A stretch of DNA of 11,728 bases from Treponema sp. (lineage in GTDB: Bacteria; Spirochaetota; Spirochaetia; Treponematales; Breznakiellaceae): contig JAIRRR010000095.1 in NCBI GenBank assembly GCA_031255875.1, forward strand, positions 1 through 11,728, given 5' to 3'. The notes under the pieces are model-generated. The model made no database searches. It was given only the letters and a program-made list of their open reading frames with translations, and was not told the DNA's origin. Shown one piece after another: positions 1-6,648 of the stretch; position 1 is the stretch's first letter; every line of letters starts with the position of its first letter. The position numbers and the translations under genes are program-made.

Positions 1-2
1 CG

Positions 3-866
3 GCCGAGCGCGCGCGGGTGGTGGACGCGGCCGGACGGGCCGATGTGGTGCGGGACCGGATCGCCCTTGTTACCGGCGGCGCGCAGGGTATAGGGGAGGA
101 GATCGTGCGCAGCCTGGCCGCCTCGGGGGCGCTGGTGTTTATCGCCGACCTTAACCTTGAAGGCGCCTCGCTGCTTGCGGAGGCCATTAACGCCGCGGAA
201 AACCGCGTTGCCGCCCTGCCTGCGGCGGTCAATGTGTCCGACGAGGAATCGGTTGCCGCCCTGTTCCGGACCGTGGCCCTGACCGCCGGCGGCCTCGATC
301 TCTGCATCAGCAACGCGGGGGTGCTCAAGGCCGGGAGCGTGCTGGAACAGCCCCTGAAGGACTTTCAGTTTACCACGGACGTAAACTACACGGGCTTCTT
401 CCTGGTCGCTAAATACGCCGGGCTTCTGATGCGCTGCCAGTTCCGTACCGCGCCGAGGTGGAAGACCGATATTATTCAGATAAACTCCAAGTCCGGGCTT
501 GAGGGCTCCAAGAAGAACGGCGCTTACGCGGGGGGGAAATTCGGCGGCATAGGGCTGGTGGAGAGCTTCGCCCTGGAGCTGGTGGACTACAATATCAAGG
601 TGAACGCGATCTGCCCGGGGAATTTCCTGGACGGCCCCCTCTGGTCCGATCCCAAGAGGGGCCTCTTTGTCCAGTACCTTGAGGCGGGCAAGGTGCCGGG
701 CGCGAAAACGGTGGAGGATGTCCGCGCCTTTTACGAGGCCAAGGTTCCTATGAGGCGCGGGTGTACCGGCGCTGATCTGAGCCGGGCTATTTACTATATT
801 GTGGAGCAGGAGTACGAGACTGGCCAGGCGCTCCCGGTGACCGGCGGCCAGACCATGCTGCACTGA
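3..866 (+). CDS. Sorbitol-6-phosphate 2-dehydrogenase-like SDR (5' partial)
   Basis: Short-chain NAD(P)-dependent dehydrogenase whose closest remembered relative is SrlD, which oxidises glucitol-6-phosphate to fructose-6-phosphate in the cytoplasm. Numbering from the GTG at 18, the Rossmann motif TGGAQGIG is at residues 19-26, NAG at 99-101, catalytic Ser157 lies in INSKSG, and Tyr170/Lys174 form YxxxK in GAYAGGKFGG. The C-terminal GQALPVTGGQTMLH matches the SrlD-type ending. The frame is open to the first base of the window and the GTG at 18 has no Shine-Dalgarno, so the true start is probably upstream. The arginine/alanine-rich residues before the Rossmann fold look like a linker, and a fused N-terminal domain (for example a class II aldolase, as in known aldolase/SDR fusions) is possible but not visible. 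The next gene is a SorE-like dehydrogenase, which fits a polyol-phosphate pathway. The SDR family is certain; the substrate is not. Confidence 0.85.
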   Translation, partial: AERARVVDAAGRADVVRDRIALVTGGAQGIGEEIVRSLAASGALVFIADLNLEGASLLAEAINAAENRVAALPAAVNVSDEESVAALFRTVALTAGGLDLCISNAGVLKAGSVLEQPLKDFQFTTDVNYTGFFLVAKYAGLLMRCQFRTAPRWKTDIIQINSKSGLEGSKKNGAYAGGKFGGIGLVESFALELVDYNIKVNAICPGNFLDGPLWSDPKRGLFVQYLEAGKVPGAKTVEDVRAFYEAKVPMRRGCTGADLSRAIYYIVEQEYETGQALPVTGGQTMLH

Positions 867-919
867 AAGGGCCGGCGGGTACGCCCGCAGGCAGGAGGGG
901 AGTGCCGGGGGGGTAGCGG

Positions 920-956
920 AAGGCTTGCTTCGGGCCAAAGGCCCTCCGCAAGCCTT
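920..956. repeat. Nested hairpin after the SDR gene
   Basis: Perfect 9-bp inverted repeat AAGGCTTGC (920-928) / GCAAGCCTT (948-956) enclosing a second stem GGGCC-AAA-GGCCC (932-944). It lies 54 bp after the SDR stop. No T-run follows, so it is not a classical intrinsic terminator. It could protect the mRNA 3' end or act as a weak or Rho-assisted terminator. Confidence 0.5.
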
Positions 957-1012
957 TGACTCAGGGGAGCAAGGCTGGAGCGCAGGGGGGCCGGAAGGCG
1001 GCCGCAGCGGCC

Positions 1013-1041
1013 GGCGCCCGCCGTATGGTAACAGGCCCCCC
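1013..1041 (+). repeat. GC-rich dispersed repeat, copy A
   Basis: A 29-bp sequence centred on CCGTATGGTAACAGG. It recurs in inverted orientation at 4845-4873 with 28 of 29 bases identical, and its core has a related same-strand copy at 5062-5079 (16 of 18). All copies are intergenic. A short palindrome (GGCCGCAGCGGCC) lies just upstream, suggesting a structured repeat family. Confidence 0.6.
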
Positions 1042-1043
1042 TC

Positions 1044-1072
1044 TTGTACCGGTACCGGGAATTTAATTTCAT
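1044..1072 (+). promoter_or_regulatory. Possible promoter for the SorE-like gene
   Basis: TTGTAC (1044-1049), 17-bp spacer, TTTCAT (1067-1072), ending 36 bp before the ATG at 1109. Each box matches the sigma-70 consensus at only four positions. A perfect 10-bp palindrome GTACCGGTAC (1046-1055) overlaps the -35 box and could be an operator. The call rests on sequence resemblance alone. Confidence 0.3.
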
Positions 1073-1108
1073 CGCGCGGCTTTTACCGTGAAAAACAGGA
1101 GTACAATA

Positions 1109-2386
1109 ATGAAGACAAAAGCGGTTCGCATTTACGGCGTGGACGATCTCAGGCTGGAGGAATTCGAGCTTCCGGAAATGAAGGACGACGAGATTCTGGC
1201 GCGGGTGGTGTCGGATTCTATCTGCATGTCCAGCCACAAGCTTGCCATGCAGGGCGATAAGCACAAGCGTGTGCGCTACGGCCTTAAGGAGCGGCCCTGC
1301 ATTATCGGCCACGAATTCTGCGGGGTTATCGAGAAGGTCGGGCCGAAATGGGCGGGCAGGTTCAAGAAGGGCGACAGGTTCGCCATCCAGCCGGCCCTGA
1401 ATTACCCGGACGCTTCGGGCCAGGCTACCCTTTGGGCGCCGGGCTATTCCTACGAGTTTGTGGGGGGCGACGCCACCTCCATTGTTATCCCCGGGGAAGT
1501 GATGGAGATGGACTGCCTGCTGGAGTACAAGGCGGACAATTTCTTTATGGGCTCGCTGTCCGAGCCTGTTTCCTGCATTGTGGGGGCTTTCCACGCCCAG
1601 TACCACACCCGGGGCGGGTCCTACGAACACATGATGGGTATTGTCGAGGGCGGGTCCCTGGCCCTTCTGGCGGGGGTCGGGCCTATGGGCCTTGGGGCGA
1701 TTGACTACGCGATCCACAATTCCCGCAAGCCCGCCAGGCTCGTTGTTACGGATATCGACGACGCCCGGCTTGAGCGGGCCGCCCAGCTTCTGACCGTGGA
1801 AGAGGCGAAGAAGAACGGGGTCGAGCTTGTCTATGTGAACACCAGGGCCATTTCCGATCCGGTGGACCATCTGAGATCGCTGAACGGGGGCAGGCTCTAC
1901 GACGACGTGTTTGTCTTTGCCCCGGTACGGCCGGTGCTGGAAATGGGGGACGCCCTGCTCGGCCACGACGGCTGCCTTAACTTCTTTGCCGGGCCCACGG
2001 ACACCGGCTTCGGGGCGAATTTCAACTTCTACAACGTGCACTACGAATCCCACCATGTCGTGGGGACTTCGGGCGGCAATACGGACGACATGATCGAATC
2101 CCTGGCCCTGATGGCCGAAGGCAGGCTTAACCCGGTTTTCATGATAACCCATATCGGGGGCCTCAACGCGGTGGCGAAGACGACCGTCGATCTGGACAAG
2201 ATTCCCGGGGGCAAGAAGCTCGTCTACACCCACAAGAACCTGGAGCTTACGGCCATCGCCGACTTTGCGGAGAAGGGCAAGTCCGATCCTTTTTACGCCG
2301 ATCTTGCCGCGATCTGCGGGGCGAACCGGGGCATGTGGAACCACGAGGCCGAAGAGTACCTCCTTAAAAACGCGCCGGACATTTAA
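1109..2386 (+). CDS. Zinc-dependent medium-chain dehydrogenase, SorE-like
   Basis: Cytoplasmic medium-chain alcohol dehydrogenase of 425 residues resembling L-sorbose-1-phosphate reductase (SorE), which converts sorbose-1-phosphate to glucitol-6-phosphate with NAD(P)H. Visible features are Cys39 in SDSICMS and His68-Glu69 in IIGHEFCG, the expected catalytic-zinc ligands, then the SEP motif (151-153) and nucleotide-binding GVGPMGLG (189-196). After the usual family end near YTHKN (373-377) there is a roughly 50-residue tail (DFAEKGKSDP...EAEEYLLKNAPDI), which I remember in some Firmicutes homologues. The ATG at 1109 is chosen over a GTG 21 bp upstream because CAGGAG sits 7 bp before it. The gene follows the SDR by 242 bp. 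Together the two could take a 1-phosphorylated ketose to fructose-6-phosphate. The exact substrate is inferred. Confidence 0.85.
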   Translation: MKTKAVRIYGVDDLRLEEFELPEMKDDEILARVVSDSICMSSHKLAMQGDKHKRVRYGLKERPCIIGHEFCGVIEKVGPKWAGRFKKGDRFAIQPALNYPDASGQATLWAPGYSYEFVGGDATSIVIPGEVMEMDCLLEYKADNFFMGSLSEPVSCIVGAFHAQYHTRGGSYEHMMGIVEGGSLALLAGVGPMGLGAIDYAIHNSRKPARLVVTDIDDARLERAAQLLTVEEAKKNGVELVYVNTRAISDPVDHLRSLNGGRLYDDVFVFAPVRPVLEMGDALLGHDGCLNFFAGPTDTGFGANFNFYNVHYESHHVVGTSGGNTDDMIESLALMAEGRLNPVFMITHIGGLNAVAKTTVDLDKIPGGKKLVYTHKNLELTAIADFAEKGKSDPFYADLAAICGANRGMWNHEAEEYLLKNAPDI

Positions 2387-2487
2387 GGGCCTCGGCGAGG
2401 GCCGGGAGTCAGGGGCCCGGGAAGGGGAGGGGAGGCCGTTTCGCGCCCCCTGTTTGGCCCCTGGTTTCCAAAACCCTGATTTTCAAG

Positions 2488-2516
2488 TTGACAAACCGGG
2501 GTTTTAGGGGGATCAT
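2488..2516 (+). promoter_or_regulatory. Sigma-70 promoter for fucU-fucI
   Basis: Consensus -35 TTGACA (2488-2493), 17-bp spacer, and GATCAT (2511-2516) as -10, followed 31 bp later by the FucU start. An inverted repeat AAAACCC (2470-2476) / GGGTTTT (2499-2505) brackets the -35 and could be an operator for a local regulator. The perfect -35 and ideal spacing support it; the -10 matches at four of six positions. Confidence 0.55.
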
Positions 2517-2547
2517 TTCCGTACTACACTGACGCAAGGAGTTTGTT

Positions 2548-2982
2548 ATGCTTATAGGTATTGACCCGGTAATAAGCCCGGAACTGCTGGACGCCCTGTT
2601 CCGCATGGGGCACGGGGACGAGATTGTGCTGGCCGACGCTTTTTTTCCGGGGGACAGCTTCAATTCCCGGGTTATCCGGGCGGACGGCATCAGGATTCCG
2701 GCCCTGCTCGAGGGGATTCTCGCCCTTATCAATCTCGATTCCTACGTTCGCGCCCCGGTGGTGATGATGGCCGCCGCAAGCGGGGACAGCCTGGACCCGG
2801 CGGTGGAGGCTTCCTACCGGGCGGTGATCGACAGGCGCTGGCCTGGGACGCCGCCCGCCGAGCGGATCGAGCGCTTCGCCTTTTACGAAAGGACAAAGGC
2901 GGCCTACGCGGTGCTTATGACCGGGGAAACCGTCAAGTACGGGAATATCATTTTGAAAAAAGGGGTTATACCCCTTAAATGA
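2548..2982 (+). CDS. fucU: FucU/RbsD-family sugar mutarotase
   Basis: RbsD/FucU fold protein of 144 residues (E. coli FucU is 140) that interconverts alpha and beta anomers of free sugars such as L-fucose, supplying the anomer the isomerase uses. The hallmark [10 protein letters not shown] lies at residues 21-30, with catalytic His22. The conserved C-terminal block [14 protein letters not shown]...[12 protein letters not shown] contains the sugar-binding tyrosines. The start is supported by AAGGAG about 7 bp upstream and by a consensus-like promoter 30-60 bp upstream. It lies 40 bp before the isomerase gene, and this FucU-FucI pairing favours FucU over RbsD. The sugar could be L-fucose or a stereochemically similar one such as D-arabinose. 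Confidence 0.85.
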   Translation: MLIGIDPVISPELLDALFRMGHGDEIVLADAFFPGDSFNSRVIRADGIRIPALLEGILALINLDSYVRAPVVMMAAASGDSLDPAVEASYRAVIDRRWPGTPPAERIERFAFYERTKAAYAVLMTGETVKYGNIILKKGVIPLK

Positions 2983-3022
2983 GGCCGACACGGCCCCATA
3001 TCATCTTTGTCTGGAGGAGAAA

Positions 3023-4837
3023 ATGGCAGATATTACGAGTCTTAAACAAAACCCGCCGGTAAACCGTTTCCGGGGCGCCCTGCCGAAGATCGGCATAAGG
3101 CCCACGATTGATGGCCGGCGCCGCGGCGTCCGGGAATCCCTGGAAGAAGTTACCATGGGCATGGCCCGCGCGGCGGCTAAGCTCATTACCGAAAACCTGA
3201 AGCACCCCAACGGGCAGGCTGTCGAGTGCGTCATCGCCGATTCCACCATCGGCGGGGTGGCGGAAGCCGCCGCCTGCCAGGACAAGTTTTCCCGCGAGAA
3301 TGTGGCCGTTACCCTGACCGTTACCCCCTGCTGGTGTTACGGCTCGGAAACCATGGACATGGACCCCCTGACCATCAAGGCGGTGTGGGGTTTCAACGGC
3401 ACCGACCGGCCCGGCGCGGTCTACCTGGCGGCGGTCCTTGCCGCGCACAGCCAGAAGGGGCTTCCGGCCTTCGGCATCTACGGCCGCGACGTGCAGGACC
3501 TTTCCGACACGGGCAACATCCCCCCGGATGTAAGCGAGAAGATACTCCGTTTTGCCCGTTCCGCGCTTGCCGCCGCCTGGATGCGGGGCAAGAGCTACCT
3601 TTCCGTGGGCTCGGTTTCCATGGGCATAGCCGGCTCCATCTCCAACGCGGAATTTTTCCAGGAATACCTGGGGATACGGAACGAATACGTTGATATGTCC
3701 GAGCTTGTCCGGCGTTTCGAGGAGAAGATATACTCCGAGGCCGAATTCAAGCGCGCCCTTGAATGGACCCTGGCCAACTGCAAGGAAGGCCCGGACAACA
3801 ACCCCCCGGCGGAGCAGCACAGCCGCAAGCAGAAGGACGATGTCTGGAAAACCTGCGTCAAGATGGCGATCATCATCCGGGACCTGATGGTGGGGAACCC
3901 CGATCTGAAGCGGAAGAACCTGGCGGAAGAAGCCCTGGGCCACAACGCGATTCTCGCGGGTTTCCAGGGCCAGCGCCACTGGAACGACCACTTCCCCAAC
4001 GGCGACTTCCTGGAGGCGATCCTCAACTCGTCCTTCGACTGGAACGGCCTCCGCGCGCCCTATATCGTGGCCACTGAAAACGACGGGCTTAACGGCGTGT
4101 CCATGCTTTTCGGCTGGCTGCTTACCGGCTGCGCCCAGGCATTTGCCGACGTGCGCACCTACTGGAGCCCCGACGCCGTCAAGCGCGTTACCGGCTGGCA
4201 GGCCGCCGGCGCTGCGGCGGGCGGCTTTATCCACCTGATCAACTCCGGCTCCGTGGCCCTTGACGCGACCGGCAAACAGCGGGTCGGCGGCAAGCCCGGC
4301 TGGAAGCCCTATTGGGAGATCAGCCCCGAGGAAGCGGGCACCTGCCTGGACGCGGTAAGCTGGCGTTACGCGAGCCTCGGCTATTTCCGGGGCGGCGGCT
4401 ATTCGGTGGACATCATCACCGAAGGGGATATCCCCGTCACCATGACCCGGCTCAACCTGGTCAAGGGCGTCGGCCCGGTGCTCCAAATCGCCGAAGGCTG
4501 CACGGTCAGCCTTCCCCCCGAGGTGCACGACAAACTTGACAAGCGCACGGACCCCACCTGGCCCAGCACCTGGTTCGCCCCCCGGCTCACCGGCAAGGGG
4601 CCCTTCAAGGACGTTTATTCGGTAATGGCAAACTGGGGCGCCAACCACGGCGCGGTCTCCTACGGCCATATCGGGGCCGACCTGGTCACCCTGGCGAGCA
4701 TCCTGCGCATACCCGTGTGCATGCACAATGTTGACGAGGACAGGATATACCGCCCCAGCTACTGGAATTCTTTCGGGATGGACCGCGAAGGCTCGGACTA
4801 CCGCGCCTGCTCGGCCCTCGGGCCCCTGTACAGGTAA
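3023..4837 (+). CDS. fucI: L-fucose isomerase
   Basis: Cytoplasmic Mn2+-dependent ketol isomerase converting L-fucose to L-fuculose (also D-arabinose to D-ribulose), the first step of fucose catabolism. At 604 residues it is slightly longer than E. coli FucI (591) and collinear with it: [23 protein letters not shown] near 20-42, [12 protein letters not shown] (99-110), GFQGQRHW (313-320), ATEND (350-354), [10 protein letters not shown] (374-383), NWGANHG (537-543), VCMHNV (565-570). By spacing, Glu352, Asp376 and His542 correspond to the metal-binding and catalytic E337, D361 and H528 of E. coli. The N-terminus carries about 15 extra residues ([16 protein letters not shown]). GGAGGA lies just upstream of the ATG. 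It follows FucU by 40 bp. No fuculokinase or fuculose-phosphate aldolase is visible downstream, so they would have to lie elsewhere. Confidence 0.95.
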   Translation: MADITSLKQNPPVNRFRGALPKIGIRPTIDGRRRGVRESLEEVTMGMARAAAKLITENLKHPNGQAVECVIADSTIGGVAEAAACQDKFSRENVAVTLTVTPCWCYGSETMDMDPLTIKAVWGFNGTDRPGAVYLAAVLAAHSQKGLPAFGIYGRDVQDLSDTGNIPPDVSEKILRFARSALAAAWMRGKSYLSVGSVSMGIAGSISNAEFFQEYLGIRNEYVDMSELVRRFEEKIYSEAEFKRALEWTLANCKEGPDNNPPAEQHSRKQKDDVWKTCVKMAIIIRDLMVGNPDLKRKNLAEEALGHNAILAGFQGQRHWNDHFPNGDFLEAILNSSFDWNGLRAPYIVATENDGLNGVSMLFGWLLTGCAQAFADVRTYWSPDAVKRVTGWQAAGAAAGGFIHLINSGSVALDATGKQRVGGKPGWKPYWEISPEEAGTCLDAVSWRYASLGYFRGGGYSVDIITEGDIPVTMTRLNLVKGVGPVLQIAEGCTVSLPPEVHDKLDKRTDPTWPSTWFAPRLTGKGPFKDVYSVMANWGANHGAVSYGHIGADLVTLASILRIPVCMHNVDEDRIYRPSYWNSFGMDREGSDYRACSALGPLYR

Positions 4838-4844
4838 GCGGGAG

Positions 4845-4873
4845 GGGGGGCCGGTTACCATACGGCGGGCGCC
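4845..4873 (-). repeat. GC-rich dispersed repeat, copy B (inverted)
   Basis: Reverse-complement copy of the repeat at 1013-1041, differing at one base in 29, beginning 8 bp after the fucI stop codon. The two copies therefore flank the SorE-like, FucU and FucI genes as inverted repeats. The flanking bases diverge on both sides. Confidence 0.6.
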
Positions 4874-4890
4874 GTGAAATACAGGCCGCT

Positions 4891-4962
4891 CGGAGTTTGT
4901 GCGCTTTGCGCTTGAAACCCGAAAAATCGCCGATCAGGCGATTTTTTACCCTGCAAACTCCG
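4891..4962. repeat. Nested inverted repeat around a terminator
   Basis: CGGAGTTTG (4891-4899) and CAAACTCCG (4954-4962) form a perfect 9-bp outer inverted repeat around the terminator-like hairpin at 4922-4947, giving a symmetrical 72-bp palindromic unit in the gap between convergent operons. Such compact symmetry resembles a dispersed intergenic repeat more than a simple terminator. Confidence 0.5.
4922..4947. terminator. Bidirectional intrinsic terminator
   Basis: Stem AAAAATCGCC (4922-4931), loop GATCA, stem GGCGATTTTT (4937-4946), followed by another T. It carries six T on the plus strand and five T on the minus strand, so it can terminate the fucI transcript (stop 85 bp upstream) and also stop readthrough from the minus-strand iron operon. 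Confidence 0.65.
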
Positions 4963-4981
4963 AAAGCACGCCGGATAATCG

Positions 4982-5013
4982 GGATTTTTGCGTTGCTTGT
5001 GGCGCAAAAATCC
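4982..5013. repeat. 11-bp inverted repeat hairpin
   Basis: GGATTTTTGCG (4982-4992) and CGCAAAAATCC (5003-5013) are perfect complements with a 10-nt loop. It lies 35 bp after the terminator-like hairpin and may be a second terminator or part of a compound intergenic repeat. Confidence 0.5.
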
Positions 5014-5045
5014 ACAGCTGCAACAGGCTGCTCAGGCCCCCCCTG

Positions 5046-5100
5046 AGCCGGAGCCTCCGCGCGCCGTCTGGTTACAGGCGGCGCTGCGGGGTCTCCGGCT
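5046..5100. repeat. Palindromic GC-rich element with repeat core (copy C)
   Basis: Outer arms AGCCGGAG (5046-5053) and CTCCGGCT (5093-5100) pair perfectly. Inner arms GCGCCG (5061-5066) and CGGCGC (5079-5084) also pair. The loop region contains CGCCGTCTGGTTACAGGC (5062-5079), which matches the core of the repeat at 1019-1036 at 16 of 18 bases in the same orientation. It overlaps the start of the DUF4469-like remnant, so part of it may be ancestral coding sequence. Confidence 0.4.
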
Positions 5101-5304
5101 ACCCCCCTGCCCCCGCTTGCGTTTTCTTTCGCTTTTAGTACAAATACCCCAGCCATGAGCGCGATACACGCCCGGCTGCTCATCATCGTCCCCGCGCTCC
5201 CCGCCGGGACCTACCGGCTGGAAGTAACCACCCAGTACGCCACGAGCGGCGGCAAGCTGCTGAAATCCCCCCGCACCGCTGTGTTCGACCGCCTCCTGAC
5301 CGTG
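5071..5304 (+). pseudogene. 3' remnant of a DUF4469-domain (HU-like/Ig-fold) protein gene
   Basis: The plus frame is open from 5047 to the stop at 5401-5403, and the conceptual protein from about 5143 reads NTPAMSAIHARLLIIVPALP, then AGTYRLEVTTQYATSGGKLL, then KSPRTAVFDRLLTV, ending at 5304. From memory this matches the C-terminal Ig-like DUF4469 domain of HU-like DNA-binding-domain proteins, where a VPALPAGTYxLxVTTQY...LLKxPRTAxFDxxLTV pattern is typical. Similarity may begin near VTGGAAGSPATPLPP (from 5071). The rest of the domain and the whole DNA-binding part are absent, there is no ribosome binding site at the ATG at 5155, and the frame runs on into tandem repeats, so this is a decayed or transferred fragment. 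The family assignment is from recall and unverified. Confidence 0.55.
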
Positions 5305-5320
5305 GCCTCCTCGCGGCCCG

Positions 5321-5400
5321 TTGCAAGCGCTGCGGCAGAGCGGTTGCGAGCGTTGCAGCAGGGCGCTTGCAAGTGCTGCAACAGGGCGCTTGCAGGCGGA
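5321..5400 (+). repeat. 23-bp tandem repeat, 3.4 copies
   Basis: Units start at 5321, 5344, 5367 and 5390 (the last is partial, about 10 bp). Each starts with TTGCRAG or TTGCAGG and contains a TGCRRCAGRGCG-like core. Units 2 and 3 share an exact CAGGGCGCTTGCA across the unit boundary (5359-5371 and 5382-5394, 23 bp apart). The 23-bp period is not a multiple of three, which argues against a translated peptide repeat. It directly follows the DUF4469-like remnant. Confidence 0.75.
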
Positions 5401-5411
5401 TGAGCAATGTA

Positions 5412-5431
5412 CCGCCGGCAGGCGGCCGGCC
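5412..5431. repeat. GC-rich hairpin downstream of the FMN-lipoprotein gene
   Basis: CCGCC-GGCA-GGCGG (5412-5425) overlaps the palindrome GGCCGGCC (5424-5431), 12-30 bp past the stop of the minus-strand FMN-binding gene. There is no T-run on the minus strand, so it is at most a weak or Rho-dependent 3' end structure. Confidence 0.35.
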
Positions 5432-5442
5432 GGGGCGGCGCG

Positions 5443-5880
5443 TTACTTTGCGGCTTTTTCCAGGGCCGCTTCCGCCGCCTCAAGGAACTGGTCGTAGGCG
5501 ATGGTAGCCCCGCTGACGGCTTCCACTTTTTTAAGATCCCCTGCCTCCCGGCAGGCCGCGGCGTATGCTTCCATGGCCCGGACCGCGAGCTGGGCCTTGC
5601 TGTAGAAGTCCTGGTTGGAAATCTCCCCGTTTACCTTGCCGTAGTCTTCGCCCTTGGCGGTCCCGTCCTTCTGCCAGGTGACGAACCGGCAGTCCGCGAT
5701 CCGCTCCCCGGCAATGGTAATCGTAACCTCGCCCCAGGCGCCGGTGTCGTCCTCTCCGCTCCTCCCGGTATAGACCCCGTCCCTATAGCCCGGTTTCCCG
5801 CAGCCGCCAAGCAGCCCCGGCAGCAGCAACACGGCCGCCAGGGCAAGCCCCGCCAGTTTCCTGCCGCGCTTTCCGCCCAT
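5443..5880 (-). CDS. FMN-binding domain lipoprotein
   Basis: Lipoprotein of 145 residues with one FMN_bind domain (the NqrC/RnfG-type fold). The N-terminus has basic residues, a hydrophobic stretch (about 9-24) and lipobox LLGGC, so Cys27 should be lipidated and the protein held outside the cytoplasmic membrane. The domain opens with YRDGVYTG (32-39) and ends with the SGAT motif (123-126), whose Thr126 is the usual site where ApbE/Ftp transferase attaches FMN by a phosphoester bond. No ApbE gene is in the window. ATG at 5880 is chosen because GGAGGGAGAAG lies immediately upstream and the lipoprotein signal starts there. It follows the ABC ATPase by 16 bp and is the last gene of the iron operon, where the Campylobacter P19 locus has thioredoxin-like proteins. 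An electron-transfer role in iron reduction or oxidation is inferred. Confidence 0.85.
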   Translation of the reverse strand: MGGKRGRKLAGLALAAVLLLPGLLGGCGKPGYRDGVYTGRSGEDDTGAWGEVTITIAGERIADCRFVTWQKDGTAKGEDYGKVNGEISNQDFYSKAQLAVRAMEAYAAACREAGDLKKVEAVSGATIAYDQFLEAAEAALEKAAK

Positions 5881-5896
5881 CTTCTCCCTCCTGTTC

Positions 5897-6589
5897 TTAG
5901 TCCTTCGCCTTATTTGCCACAATCCTCGCCAGCCGCCCGTGCTCCAGGACCACGGTACGTTCCGCGTCCTCCGCCACCTCCGGATCGTGGGTAACCACGA
6001 TGATGGTGCTGCCCTCGGCGTGGAGTTTCCTGAAAATGTCGATGACGATCTGCTCGTTGGCCTCGTCAAGGTTTCCCGTGGGTTCGTCCGCCAGGATCAG
6101 CATGGGGTAGTTGATAAGCGCCCGGGCTATGCAGACCCGCTGCTGCTCCCCCCCGGAAAGCTGGCTGGGAAGGTGCCTGGCCCGCGAGGCAAGCCCCACC
6201 CGTTCCAGGGCTTCCATGGCCTCCTGCTCGTCGGGCATGCTGTGGTAGTACTGGGCCACCATGACGTTTTCCAGGGCGGTAAGGTAATTTACCAGGTGGA
6301 ACTGCTGGAAGATAAGGCCGATCTTGTCCCGCCTTATGGCGGTAAGGCTCCGCGCGTTCTCCCGGGAAATATTCACGCCGTCCAAGATCAGCTCCCCTGC
6401 GGAGGGCTTGTCCATGCAGCCGATGATGTTCATCATGGTGGTTTTGCCCGACCCGGAAGGCCCCATAATGGCGAGCCATTCCCCCTGCTTTACCGTCAGG
6501 TTGATATTCTGCAAAGCCCTGAGGCTCCCGTATACCTTGCTGATATCCTTCAATTCCAGCAGATCCGCACCCTTCTCCTCGGCCTTCAT
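5897..6589 (-). CDS. ABC transporter ATPase (MacB/LolD type)
   Basis: Cytoplasmic ATPase subunit for the two FtsX-like permeases just upstream. Numbered from the ATG at 6652, Walker A GPSGSGKT is at 64-71, Q-loop QQ at 116-117, signature LSGGEQQ at 165-171, Walker B LILADEP at 185-191, and the switch histidine in VVTHD at 222. All catalytic residues are intact. The family works as a mechanotransmission pump, coupling ATP use to movement of periplasmic domains rather than moving substrate through a channel. Two starts are possible. The ATG at 6652 overlaps the permease stop (ATGA) but has only a weak GGGGTG upstream. The ATG at 6589 has AAGGAG 6 bp upstream and gives the usual short N-terminus (MKAEEKGADLLELKDISKVYG); it is preferred here. 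The 21-residue extension is partly a direct repeat. The gene is followed after 16 bp by the FMN-binding lipoprotein. Confidence 0.9.
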   Translation of the reverse strand: MKAEEKGADLLELKDISKVYGSLRALQNINLTVKQGEWLAIMGPSGSGKTTMMNIIGCMDKPSAGELILDGVNISRENARSLTAIRRDKIGLIFQQFHLVNYLTALENVMVAQYYHSMPDEQEAMEALERVGLASRARHLPSQLSGGEQQRVCIARALINYPMLILADEPTGNLDEANEQIVIDIFRKLHAEGSTIIVVTHDPEVAEDAERTVVLEHGRLARIVANKAKD

Positions 6590-6640
6590 TCCCGGCTCCT
6601 TGTTTCTGTCAATTTCTGTCACGCTTCCCGGTTCCTTGTT
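6589..6640 (-). repeat. Direct repeat carrying two Shine-Dalgarno-like sites
   Basis: On the minus strand, a 16-bp sequence AACAAGGA[A/G]CCGGGAA occurs at 6640-6625 and again at 6604-6589, 36 bp apart with one mismatch. Each copy contains an AAGGA Shine-Dalgarno core; only the second is followed by an ATG (6589). The duplication encodes the repeated RNKEPG in the putative extended N-terminus of the ATPase. Confidence 0.6.
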
Positions 6641-6648
6641 CCGCATCC

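Noticed and set aside
867..1108. Small gene in the SDR to SorE-like gap
   Set aside because: The open frame crossing it (925-1260) overlaps the SorE-like start, lacks a ribosome binding site and consists of repeat-derived sequence.
794..2344. Long minus-strand open frame (516 codons) opposite the SorE-like gene
   Set aside because: It is the antisense shadow of a well-recognised dehydrogenase in GC-rich DNA; the translation has no recognisable domain and its start lies inside the opposite gene.
2975..4861. Minus-strand open frame of 628 codons opposite fucI
   Set aside because: FucI on the plus strand matches its family over its full length. The antisense frame is low in family-like features and results from strong third-position GC bias.
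4686..5186. Minus-strand frame spanning the end of fucI and the hairpin region
   Set aside because: It runs through a terminator-like hairpin and several inverted repeats into fucI antisense; peptide words shared with the 1013-1041 repeat come from the DNA repeat.
5359..5394. CRISPR array
   Set aside because: The 23-bp units are contiguous and diverged, with no spacers between them and no cas genes nearby.
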